A stretch of DNA of 64,000 nt from Apostichopus japonicus (taxonomy: Eukaryota; Echinodermata; Holothuroidea; Aspidochirotida; Stichopodidae), in the NCBI RefSeq assembly GCF_037975245.1, contig NC_092568.1, positions 15,953,001-16,017,000 on the forward strand, written 5' to 3'. Shown here piece after piece: positions 49,935-62,000 of the stretch; within the stretch, counting starts at the first letter, position 1; each line of letters begins with the position of its first letter. The notes below the pieces were generated by a model, which worked only from the letters and a program-made list of their open reading frames with translations, was not told where the DNA came from and made no database searches. The position numbers were made by a program, and so were the translations under genes.

Positions 49935-51332
49935 ATTTTCTGCTGTCAATTCATAAAAGCCTCTAAAATAATTTGTTCACTCAAAATATGAAAATATATT
50001 TATTATTGTTGCTGATGACTCGTACTAAATTAAAATTAAAAAATCCAAAGGTTTGTGTGTCAGTACTGTACGTTTCTTGTCTTGATTTAATGTAATATTT
50101 TAGAATAATATTTATGATGTTCATCATTCTATACCATGCATCATATGAACTTATTTTATCTTAATAAAGAGAAGATCAGAATAAAGAAAACAGTCGTGCA
50201 GGCCTCACGAGAGAGAGAGGGGTGAGGGGGGGGGGGGGGATACGGTCCGGAGCCCATAATCAGGGGAGGCGGGGATATATAAAATTGATATATAATGTAC
50301 TAAAAAATAAAGGCATTAAAACAAACTCTTAATCACGAAGAAACCTTTACCTCGCTCTAACGTTTTCTTCAGAAATCGTTTTCTCAATTGAATTTATATC
50401 TGCTGTCAATTCACACCCAATTCTATAATCGTGTTTTTTCCCCTCAATTTAAAAAAAAAATGGTATTGTTGATAACTCGTACTAAAGACAATGACCACAT
50501 AATTATAGTAAATCTGAATTGTCCAGATCTCTCGTACAGTTTACAGATATAGTCGATAACATTAAAAACGTACGCGTTAAAAACTGCATTCGCGACAAAA
50601 TGCAGACTGTAAAAGCGTCATCAATATGCCAACCTTGAAGGCTTGAAAAACTGGCTATATTACCAAATACGTTAGATAGAACAGGTTTTTAAAATATATA
50701 TACAAATTAGGCGTAGAGGGATCTCCTGGTTTGCAAGGCATGTGGGGTAATTTACATAAAGAGGGCGCCAAATCCATACGGCTCTGCGTATCATTAAAGT
50801 TAAACTACTGCAGAACTGATCACGACTCGGAGCAACTCGACCATGGATAGTCATGGATACTAGTATTGTGGTTGGGTTTAAGACAACGACTGATCATGTG
50901 TTTGCCAGTTATAAGTAGCGTCGTCTTCAGTAGGGGAAAGTCCGGTGGATGAAAATGGTTTCGTTTCGCTTGCAAGTTTTAGGGATTTGAGGTGAGTTTG
51001 TGTTTGCCCCCTAAACTCAAATTTACGAGTTCAAACAGTCACACCCCCCGCCACAAATAAAAATACATACATAGGCCCTTCAGAGGGGTCTTTTAACTTG
51101 AGCCCTTGGGAAAGTCGAAGCTGAATGCCATTTATAAGCAATGCCAAAACAACGTGTAGGAAACTAAAGAAGAAGAGAGCGGGAAAAAACAAACATTCTC
51201 TCATGCGCTCCTCATCCCCGTTACAACCTGTTGGTTCCTCCTAACTTCTCCCCACCTTGACACTGAATCGTGGCTTTGAAATTGAAATGAGTTGGAAATC
51301 AAGAGCAGCCTGAAAAAACCTACCGCCATACC

Positions 51333-51337
<5 letters not shown>
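49935..51337. other. 3' flank of the membrane-protein gene
   Basis: Two AATAAA signals at about 50163 and 50180 probably end the transcript. A second stretch near 50345-50470 (CGTTTTCTTCAGAAATCG, TTCTGCTGTCAATTCA-like) partly repeats sequence just after the stop codon at 49910-49990, suggesting a local duplication of the 3' UTR. No further gene was recognised. Confidence 0.5.
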
Positions 51338-51380
<43 letters not shown>

Positions 51381-52720
51381 GAAAATCGTAATGAGTTGGA
51401 AAATCAAGAACAGTGAAAAAACTTTCAGCCTCCACCGGGATTCGAACCACGGTCCTCCCGCTCTGTACGCGGACACCCTAACCACTAGGCTATGGACGCT
51501 GATTGTATGTCCAGAGGTTCGAAACCGGTAATGAAGATCGTAATTCCACTGTGGGCGTTTGTCACCTGTATCGAACAATGCTAGTTCTGTTTTTGGTGAC
51601 ATATTTTGCCTTACACTAGAGATCAACCATGATGCTAACCAACTCGAAATCATTTGTGATTCCTAAAGCCGGATCTCGAAAGAGATACTTTGAACAGACT
51701 TTATGTTAATGCAATGGAGGTAAACGACAAAGGCAAATGAATATATATAAATGAAAATCGTAATGAGTTGGAAAATCAAGAACAGTGAAAAACTTTCAGC
51801 CTCCACCGGGATTCGAACCACGGGCCTCCCGCTCTGTACGCGGACACCCTAACCACTAGGCTATGGACGCTGACTGTATGTCCAGAGGTTCGTAATGTAT
51901 ATATATCGTAATATATATATCGTAATATATATATATATATATATATTACGATATATATATTACGATATATATATTACGATATACATACATTACGATTTTC
52001 ATTTATATATATTTCATTTGCCTTTGTCGTTTACCTCCATTATATTAACATAAAGTCTGTTCAAAGTATCTCTTTCGAGAATCGGCTTTAGGAATCACAA
52101 ATGATTTCGAGTTGGTTAGCATCACTGAGTTTGATCTCTAGAGTGGGATAAATTATGTCACCAAAAACAGAACTAGTATTGTTCGATACAGGTTACAAAC
52201 GCCTACAGTGGAATTACGACATTCCTTACCGGTTTCGGATAGGCCTATCTGGACATACAATCAGCGTCTATAGCTTAGTGGTTTGGGTGTCCGCGTACAG
52301 AGCGAAAGGCCCGTGGTTCGAATCCCGGTGGAGGCTGAAAGTTTTTCACTGTTCTTGATTTTCCAACTCATTACGATTTTCATTTATATATATTCATTTG
52401 CCTTTGTCGTTTACCTCCATTGCATTAACATAAAGTCTGTTCAAAGTATCTCTTTCGAGATCCGGCTTTAGGAATCACAAATGATTTCGAGTTGGTTAGC
52501 ATCATGTTTGATCTCTAGACTGGGGCAAAATATGTCACCAAAAACAGAACTAGTATTGTTCGATACAGGTGACAAACGCCTACAGTGGAATTACGACATT
52601 CCTTACCGGTTTCGAACCTCTGGACATACAATCAGCGTCCAAAACCTATAGTGGTTAGGGTGTCTGCGTACAGAGCGGAAGGCCCGTGGTTCGAATCAGA
52701 GAATACACCGGCAGAAGAAC
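51338..52720. repeat. Cluster of tRNA-like repeat units, inverted and tandem
   Basis: Same unit as in the HSP70 intron. Reverse-oriented copies lie at about 51377-51700 and 51750-51890, forward copies at about 52005-52395 and 52396-52700. The two forward copies are in tandem with a period of about 380 bp (GTTCAAAGTATCTC at 52059 and 52439). Each full unit has A-box-like TAGNNTAGTGG and B box GGTTCGAATC. The centre, 51893-52003, is a palindrome of ATAT tracts broken by CGTA. The tRNA-like part could form an anticodon arm with stem CCGC/GCGG, but units are embedded in repeats and are not credible functional tRNA genes. Confidence 0.85.
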
Positions 52721-52977
52721 AATACACAAAAAACCCTATAATCCCCAGTAATCCCGATGAGGAACCTATATATTCATGGAGCATAACTTGAAGCTATCCA
52801 TTGTCTGACGATCGCTAAAGCGCGTGAAACTCTGAGTTACAACTAGTCTCAACTAGTATCAACATATATTCCGCTCTGTGCACTGGACATAGAGCACTCT
52901 GCGCCAAGATAGACGCCAATCAACCAACTCTCTCTCTCTCTCTCTCTATATAGATATATATATTATATATAAATATG

Positions 52978-53016
<39 letters not shown>

Positions 53017-54379
53017 ATTTATATTTGTATATAGTAAGATGGTTGTCACCATTTTGTGACTGACTTTGACTGGTTTTGCTTGCACTGTTCTCTGCCCAAA
53101 TAAGATATTATGAGACACTGAAGGAAACTCCTATTCTTTGGAAGAGACTCAAATGCAAGGAAAATCCCAAAACATTATAAGAACCGGTATCCACAACACT
53201 ATAAAACCTGCACAAGAGTTGAAAGTTTGTAGGAGGAAGGGCCGAAAAAACATCCACAGTTCATAGTTGTCTACAATATCTTGCATAATGGCAAAGTTTG
53301 TAAATGCCACTTTATAAATAAATGAATGACTGTACAGTTATCAATTGGGGTAATTAATATTGAAGACCAATAAAGTATAATTCTTCATGATATGATACAA
53401 TTTTTGCTTATTATTTTTATTCTTTATTCATATACTAATTTGTTGTAACTGTTTTGACCTATAAACTATAAAAATATTCTATTCAAAATATAAAGTTGAT
53501 CCTGCTAGGATGGATATGTCTCTTACCTTTACACACTATAAACTATCAGGTAAGAAGGAGAAATGCACAAACTTAGTATACCACGATTAAATTTTAAATT
53601 TGATAGTCAATAAACCTCCATTTGATCGCCAACATAATTTATTTGTTCTTTATCACATGCTCGCTAATGTCTGTTGTATTAACATATCATTTAAAACAAT
53701 TTACATTGTAAGTAGTGACAGTGGGAGGACTTCTCCCGCATCACCAGATCCACTTGCAAATTAGATAAAATATCTTATATACACCACTTTTCACTGTTAA
53801 CTTCTTGATCATAAACACTTGACTGCCAAACACGACTGATAAATTGATTCTTCCATACATTACAATTTCTGGTGACCCACTGTACTTGAAATAGTATATA
53901 CATCATAGAGAATAAAAGATAAAAACAGAGAAATGGATTGCAAATATATAAAAATATGCTCAAACGGTTGGAATCATTTGTGCTTGCTCTAAGATATGTC
54001 TCCTTATGGATATATGATGTGATGGCTAGACCTGGAATTGTATGACCTCGGTATTGCTACTTCTCTGTTCATTTCTTGCATACTATTCACTACTCATGAA
54101 CAATGTAATAACTGGCTTGTGCTAGGAGGACAAATTTAGGAGGAAAACAAATGTTTTGGGAAACATTCTGCTGAGTATAATACCAACAAAACTTTCATGA
54201 AAAGTCTAACAATAGCAAGAAGAAAATATATTCCAATGTCACATATATCAGTGTTCCTACAATAATTGTCGATTTATAGGGGCATCACTTTATAACAAGG
54301 TTACTTTCAAAGGTCAACTGTGATGTAACTGGTTACATTCTGAACTAGAATATATAAACCAGAAAGTCAAAAGACTTAG
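52721..54379. other. Intergenic AT-rich stretch
   Basis: Contains (TC)n and (TA)n simple repeats at about 52928-53030. No gene or transposon end was recognised in the remainder. Confidence 0.5.
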
Positions 54380-55865
54380 TGATTCCTTGCCCATATGATA
54401 ATAAACTTTAGGTAGAAGATTTTCTAACGATCTGAAATGCTCAGCAGAAATGGCAAGTCTTGCAGAATTGAGTAATGCATATCTATGCAAAGAGGGTCGA
54501 AGGTCAAATAAACTTCACTTCTGTATAATTCTACTTATTCTGACTATAACCAACAATTGACCTTGAATGACCTTTGACCTCCATGAAAAACAATAGGGAT
54601 TATCTTCTCATCAAAGGCTACCAACATACCAAGTTAAAGTTCATGAAACTTTTCTTCTTGAGATATTGTATTCACAAGGTTTACAGCCTTTGACCTCTGG
54701 TGACCTCAAATAACCATTAGCCTCCATGAAAAACACTAGGGATCATCAGTACACCAAAGGCTACCAATATACCAAGTTTAAGCAACTTTTACTTCTTGAG
54801 ATATCGTGTTTACACGGTTTTCAGACTTTGACCTGTGGTGACCTTTGACCTTCATGGAAAACATGAAAAACCATGTCGGACCCCATCAGTTGGAGTTTCA
54901 CAAGTTATTGCCCCCAAGAGCCATAACTGACCTTTGGTGACCTTGGATTACAAAACGGTTATTTAGTAAAATGTGCACCTACTTCATTCACAATATGTCC
55001 CAATATATCAGCCATGTCAGACTTCGTCACTGAAAGTTGTTGCAAAAATTAACGTAAGTGGACATTTTTTTGCCCATAAGCAACCTTGAATGACCTTGGA
55101 TGGCGATTTTATGAAAAATGTTCCCCTTGATGAAGTGCACTCCATCCTTAAATTGTTATGCACTCCAATGTACATACACAATGTTATTGCCTTGAGATAT
55201 TGTGTTTACAAGTTTTTTAACTTTTGACCTCTGGTGACCCCAAATGACCTTTGACCTCCATGAAAAAGCAATAGATATTTTTGCTCACCAAGGGCTATCT
55301 ACACACCAAGTTTAAAGTTCATGCATCTTTTACTGGCTGAGATATCATGTTTACATGGCTTTCCGCCTTTGACCTCTGGTGACCCTAAATGACCTTTGAC
55401 CTCCATGAAAAAGAGTTGGGATCATCTGCTATCCTAGGTCAATCCACAGTCTAATTTTCAAGTTGAAGCATCTTGTACTTCTTGAGATACCGTGTTAACA
55501 ATTTTTTCCGCCTATGACCTCTGGTGACCTCTCAAATGACCCTTGACCTCCATGAAAAAAGATAGAGACCATCTACTCACTAAGGGCTACCCACATACTA
55601 AGTTTGAAATTCCAAAAACTTTTACTCCCTGAGATATTGTGCTTACAAGGTTTTCAGACTTTGACCTCTGTTGACCTCAAATGACCTTTGACCTCCATGA
55701 AAAACAATAGGGATCATCTACTTACCAAGGGCTACCCACATACCAAGTTTGAAGTTCATCCAACTTTAACTTCTTGAGATACCGTGTTTACAAGCAAAGC
55801 GTCACATACACACACACACGCCATCACCATCGCATAGATTCCTTTCGGCCTTCGGCAAGGAATCA
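54380..55865. mobile_element. TIR element with a tandem core of about 145 bp rich in TGACCT
   Basis: Perfect 12-bp terminal repeats TGATTCCTTGCC (54380-54391) and GGCAAGGAATCA (55854-55865). The core from about 54550 consists of about eight degenerate copies, period near 145 bp, of phrases such as TTTGACCTCCATGAAAAA, ACCAAGTTTAAAGTTCAT and CTTGAGATATTGTGTTTACA. The right end has a CA run, GCCATCGCA, and a hairpin (GATTCCTTTCGG / CTTCGGCAAGGAATC). Truncated relatives lie at 20938-21001, 31395-32345 and near 60692. No transposase and no clear target duplication were seen, so the class (MITE or Helitron-like) is open. Confidence 0.72.
54568..55694. promoter_or_regulatory. Cluster of DR1 and DR4 nuclear-receptor half-site repeats
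   Basis: The exact DR1 TGACCTTTGACCT occurs at 54568-54580, 54839-54851, 55245-55257, 55390-55402 and 55682-55694. Exact DR4 arrangements (TGACCT, 4 bp, TGACCT) occur at 54691-54706, 54829-54844, 54928-54943, 55515-55530 and 55662-55677. DR1 is the HNF4/RXR/COUP-TF-type consensus and DR4 the thyroid-receptor/LXR-type. The match is direct; binding is inference. Confidence 0.6.
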
Positions 55866-56019
55866 ATAATGCTCTAAATACAGCAAGAATGGCTAGTCTT
55901 CACTAATAACCACTACTCCTCCCCAAGTTGTATTCTTTGAGTCTGTGATCCATTTCAATCAAATGACTATTTAACGTTTCCGAACATACGCTTGAGTTCA
56001 TCTTGCGAGTCTGACAGGA

Positions 56020-59000
56020 TTATGACGTTACGAAACCAGAATCATCTGAACTATTCTGAGACAACATACTTTTAGGCCTGGTACTAGGAGAGTCTGGAAA
56101 ATCAATCCACGATGAAGATGATGGGGTTGATGATGACAATGATGATGTTGATGATGATGAAGAAGGATGTCTCCTGCCAATACCATCTCCCTCCTTGAAA
56201 TTCACTGCCAACTTTAACTTCCTCCTGGGTCTGCTTTTGGTTTGAGCATTATTATTAACGAAGCTGACAGGACTGCTGAACCCTGAGTCTCCCTTCCCGC
56301 TACAGGGAGATATTAATGGACGAACAGGCAAGCCGGGGAATTGAAGTGAATCTGAGGATACTAGATTAGCTCTCATTGGAGTGGAGTGATGGCCAGGATG
56401 AGAGATTGGTTGGACAGAATAACCTCTTGTCAACAACCTTGGATCGTTTCCATGAGGAAGACGTACAGGAAGGGAACTGAGGTCAGTTTCATCCCGGCCA
56501 GCATCTTCTTCCCAGTAATCTGTGGAGATGGTGAATGGTGCAGAAATCTGGCGTGCTGGCTTCAACTTCTCGAAGTCCGGAGCATCGCAGGCGTTTGGTT
56601 GAGTGAGGTATCTACTCCCTTTTGCCAGGCACTCCCTGACTAAGGCAGCTGCATCTTTCCTTTCAATACCTTCAAGATGAGATATCAATTCATCATAGCT
56701 CTTAAGCCTACCTGACCTACAGGCACTCAAAAGGACTTGTTTGGTATGATGTTTCGCCTTTGCAAATAATTGAGTATCTTGGTGTGTATAGTGCAGTTTA
56801 CCAGCAAGTCCTTCCCAGTTGTTGCAAAAAGTATCTTCAGTGTCCAACAGATTAGACAGCCCAATAGCAACACTTTCCATAACATGAAAGGTTGGGGGTG
56901 ACGCTGGTGACATCTCATTGTCTGAATACCGACTTGGAGAAGTTGGTGGAAGATGAACATGAATGTGAGATGCATTTCCATTGGATGGAGGTATATGAAT
57001 TTCACTGCCGTTAAATTTAAGGGCTCTTTGCTTCTCCTCAGTCACGTCTGAGTCTCTCTTGTGTGTATTCTGCATTGATTGTGCCAATGGCTTCTCAAAA
57101 GGCTGGAATCTAACTTCCTCTAGCTTCAAGAAGTCAGAAATCTGCAAAGAAAAGAAAATACCTTGAAATATTTCACATGGATTTACCTGATTAAATCGGT
57201 TATACAGTTAAGTTTTCCAAGAAAAGTCTTGCAACAACCCTGTTAACAATTTCAACATCTGTAGTGTTTCAACTTCAAATCATCTAAGTTCACTTCTTAT
57301 GCAGCAGTCTGGTATAAAAGGTTCTTGCTTTCACACCTTTTTGTTTGGATAAAAGCTTCATACGATTGTGATAACCCCATGTCATGACCTTAGACTTTCC
57401 TTGATAGTGGCATTTCTTTATACAAACCAAGTTAACCACGGTGGGTTTTTTTCTATGTCTTTAAAGTAACAATTTAGTTTGTGAACAGTGAACATTTTGG
57501 TGGATGATAGTTGACCTCTACCCCCCAAATAGCATGCATGCTATGGGGGGGGGACAAACAAACAGAAATGTTGTCTATTTATAAAATGTCTCATTTATAA
57601 ACTTCCCAACCAAGTGTCTCTTGTTACTCAAAACTAGACCACATATATGAACCGATTAGTACCTCTTTTTGGAGTTCAAATTTGACACTCTCACTATTTT
57701 CTTCTTGCTGTACCCTCAAAGTTCCACTCAGTTTTCCACCACCAGATTCAGTGTTACTTTTCATCCTGAGGTTAGCCACACCTCTGCTGCCATGCCAAAG
57801 AAGGTGATATCCAATGGTCTGTAAAATAATTTACATACAGTATATGAAATATCTCATTTTACCTATGACCATTGTGTTACTATGTGCCATTATGCACACA
57901 ATGTCGTAAAATGATAGGCCATTCAGGACCAATTAAAACAACTTTGTGCGTGATCTTAAATCTGCATCTTTCGGGCACACTCCATCTTATCTCTCATCAC
58001 CTATCCTCCCCCCATCCCCCCTTGTCATTCCTTCCAAAAATTTCACTAGTGCACATTCACATAGAAATTCTTCTCTGCTGCCCACCATCAAGACATTTTC
58101 ATTTTAGTTTTTATCTGGATATTTTGTAGACAGGGCTAAAACACAAATCCCTGTCTAAATGAGATATAGTGAATACAATTTGCTTGAGAGTGAAAGGTAT
58201 GGTCAGATTCAGTACTCTCTGAAAAAGAGCCAAACGGTCACTATGGTTCCTTGCTGACTGTTGTGCCTAAAGTGTTGTATGCCATCACCCAATATAAATA
58301 ATAGTGATTGCAACGTTTAAAAATATTTGGGCCCAAATGGTCCCAAACATTGGGCCCAAAGAATGTGTCCAAAAATGCATTTGAGGTGGAAACTAAGCAG
58401 CAATGCTGCAGTGACTCAACTCATCATCTGTAAAAGGAAAACCAATTCAGTGGAGGGCTGCCATGAGTCCTGTTCTGCACCCTGCAGAGCTTCCTCCCTC
58501 CATATCCTATATACAGTATATCCACATTATCAAAGCAGTGAGAACTCTAAAAAGAGTGCTAAGACTCTGAAAAAAATATCAAACTTGCACAAAATTACCA
58601 CTCCCCTTTATCCAATCATCTATTCCTGAACAAGCTGTATTGCCACCCCAATGTAGCACATTCACTGCAAATTTTACAAAAATCAGCCAGCAATTATATA
58701 AAAAAGTAGGCTTTTTAAAAAGAGACAGACAATTCCCCAACTTCAGTCTCACATAAGCTCTACCCATATTAGTAGGTTGAGCTAGAATTTGGGCCCAATG
58801 AGTGCCACAAAGGGCCCAGTTGGTCTCAAAGTATTTAGGCCTACATGTAACAGCTCTATTAACCAACAACTGGATACCACGATTGGAAAAAGTGGGCCCA
58901 ATGGTCCCAAAAATATTTGGTCCAAAGAATGTGTCCAAAATGCATATGAGGTGGAAATAAAAGTTGGGCCCAGAATTTTGGGAGGCCCAGATGGTCTCAA

Positions 59001-62000
59001 CAAAAATACATGTATCAGCTGTTAACCAACAACTGCACACCAAGATCGGAGTTATTGCAATGTAAAGATAACCTCATTAATATTCATAAGATCCATACCA
59101 AAATGGATAGGGCACACCTTCTCACTTTAATACATCTACATAGCCAGTATGACAAATGACTCGGTTGTTGAGTTATTGCAGACCCAAGCAAGTGTTACAA
59201 ATGCACACACACACAACACACACCAACCTGACTGCATAGGTTCTTTTACTTCCAACAAGGAACCAAAACTGAAAGTATTATCATGTATTCATATTGTTCC
59301 ATCAGTATAGAATGTTGGACAAGTAGAAAAAAACCAGGAAGAAGAAGTAGGCAGACCATTAACATTTAAGTCTAAACTGAAATGAACCATTTTAAAATCA
59401 TTGTGAGAGCTTTCAATAATTCAATGGGAGAGTGCTGTGATGAAACAAACTGAAAGTTGACGCTCACTTCGTTGTTAACATCGCTCAATACGTGCAGATG
59501 ATAATTAAAAAGAATAGCATTATATCCCTTTATGCTTCTTTGAATAATCTTGGCCTTTGAAGCTTCCATCTTTCTGACAATGTCTCCTCACCTCTCTCAA
59601 AATTATCTTCCTCACTGTCACTACCGCCTTCCTATTTATTTATTTTTCATTTCTACCTGTTAAAGTCTAAATCTTTGTGCTACATACATGTTAAGTTCTG
59701 TTCAATCTCCACCATCCCCAACTGTATGATGAAGCCAATGTACTGTGTTAATTTCCTCTTAAAACAACCAAAATTAAAATAATTATGGCCCATCAATTAG
59801 CACTAACACCTTTACTGAAAGAAATTTCTTCCAAACTTGCACTAAATTGATGACATTCGTTGGCTGGTTTTATATAAACAGAAAAGTTCAAAATGGCGTT
59901 GGTAAAATCTAAGTCTTGTTCATATGATGGATGAGGAGGTCAGATCAAGGTCACCTTGGAACATGAAGAGAAGAAACCCAGCATAGACTAATCTTGCCTA
60001 CATATATAAATCAGTCAGTTCTAGCCCCTGATGGACTTATATACAATCAATACAATCATAACAACTCATTTACATAAACATTTAGTTCATAAATTGTTCA
60101 AACTTTAAATATATTCCTACCTCCTCAGCAGTAACAACCTTCCATTGATTACTAAAATTTGTGTATGAGATGTTGACAGCTTTGTTCGATACCAACAGCA
60201 TGAAACTCCTGTAACTATCAAGTACCTTTCTTCCATGATCACCAGTCTGCTCTTGAATTAATTCCTGTCAAACCAAATAATAATTCAAAAACAGTTCAAG
60301 CTGAGTTTGAGGTTAATTGAGAAACTAGATTACTAACACCAGTATTGTGGTGTTTGTATTTCAATCTATAAATCAACAAGGAAGTTCTGACTGGTTCCAC
60401 AGTGATATGTAATATACATCATGTATATAACATGTAACAAACTCCTGGTAGGATCTGGTAGAGGGTATAAAATAAGGATCTTGCCTTGGGTGTTTGATTG
60501 AAAGTTTGACTACCAGGCTAGAATTATCGCTTTCCGATTCCACAAATTAAAGTGCAAGTTGCTCTTACGATGAATTATTAGTGTAGAGCTTCTCCTTCTT
60601 TTCAAATTATTTTTGAATGGCGATTTTCATCGATCATGTAAGAAAATGATAAGGCTGTTAAATTAAATAACCAGAAATCCTGATGCCTTTGTGATTCCTT
60701 GCCACATAAGTTGCTCAAAATTCAACTGAACTATCTTCTCTTTTCCCCTTCTTATTCTTTATTCTGACTAATGTAGAACAAGTGAGTTAAATATATCCAA
60801 GAATTAAGTGCAAATCAAAAAACCATTTCCAGCACTGGCAATGTAAATCAAGAGACTCTAATGTTGACCAAACATATACCATCTATTGCAAAAGTTTATG
60901 ACTTGAAATAGTACAACTTCAACTTATGATATTTGCTCTTTGTTAAGCTCAGTCAGATGACTTCAAAACTTTTGCCCACCACATATAACACAAGGATAGG
61001 ACATCAAACCAAGTGTGCATTCTTGATCTACTATATCCTGTTTATGATTTATGATGTTGCCTAACTTCTGTCACAACTGGAGTGTTAGCTCAGTGGTTAA
61101 CGCCGGTGCCTTCCAATCATAAGGTCCCCGGTTCAAGTAACTCCAAGATTAATGTATGTCGTCCAGTTACAGTGTTGTTGACAATTGATACTTCATAATC
61201 ATGGACGTTAAATATGAATCTAAGAGAATCTAACTGCGGTCAGCTTGCGGTTTTGTCAAGCCAATGAGGCTTCTTCGCGTGTTCCTGTTTGCAGGAGGAT
61301 CTAAAATACATACATACATACATACAACTGATCTATAGGCTACAGCATTTAGCAAACCATACCGTTTCTGGCAACATACATCTGTGCATTCCAACATAAC
61401 AAAACCATATGTTGCTTATTTAATGCTATCATATGTACAAAGCTTTGAGATTTTGGCGCCTTTATCGCACGGTTGGACTCACTAGTATACTGATGAAAAT
61501 GTCTTCACTAAAGACAGGTTACGCAAATCACCAGCTATGCCCAACCAATTGGCCTTTGTTTGACTTCCCAAGATGAAGAAGACTTTTTGCTCACTACTGT
61601 ATAGATGTGCAGGAATGATACAAGAAGGCTAACAATCAACATTGTCTGTACAAAGGAATGAAAAAGGATTTCATTATTTTATACTCTGATCACCGGAAGA
61701 AAATAATTCATTTCCACATTTCCAAATGTTGAACGAGAGGGTTGTCAAGCGAGAGAAGTGTCACACTATGTTGTACAAACGTTTTGCAAAGTTTACTTAC
61801 TTCATAAACTTCTTGTTGATTGTTACATATCCAAAGAGACAGAAGAAGGTCATCTGCAGGTCCACTCAATCTGTTGATCATTGGAAAGACTCGAAGCATT
61901 TTACCAATGATGCAATCATAATCGCTGAAGTGAGTCAGAAAGATGGAACAAGAAGTTTTCTCAAGGGATGCCCTGGATGATGCATCCTCATCTCGAACCC

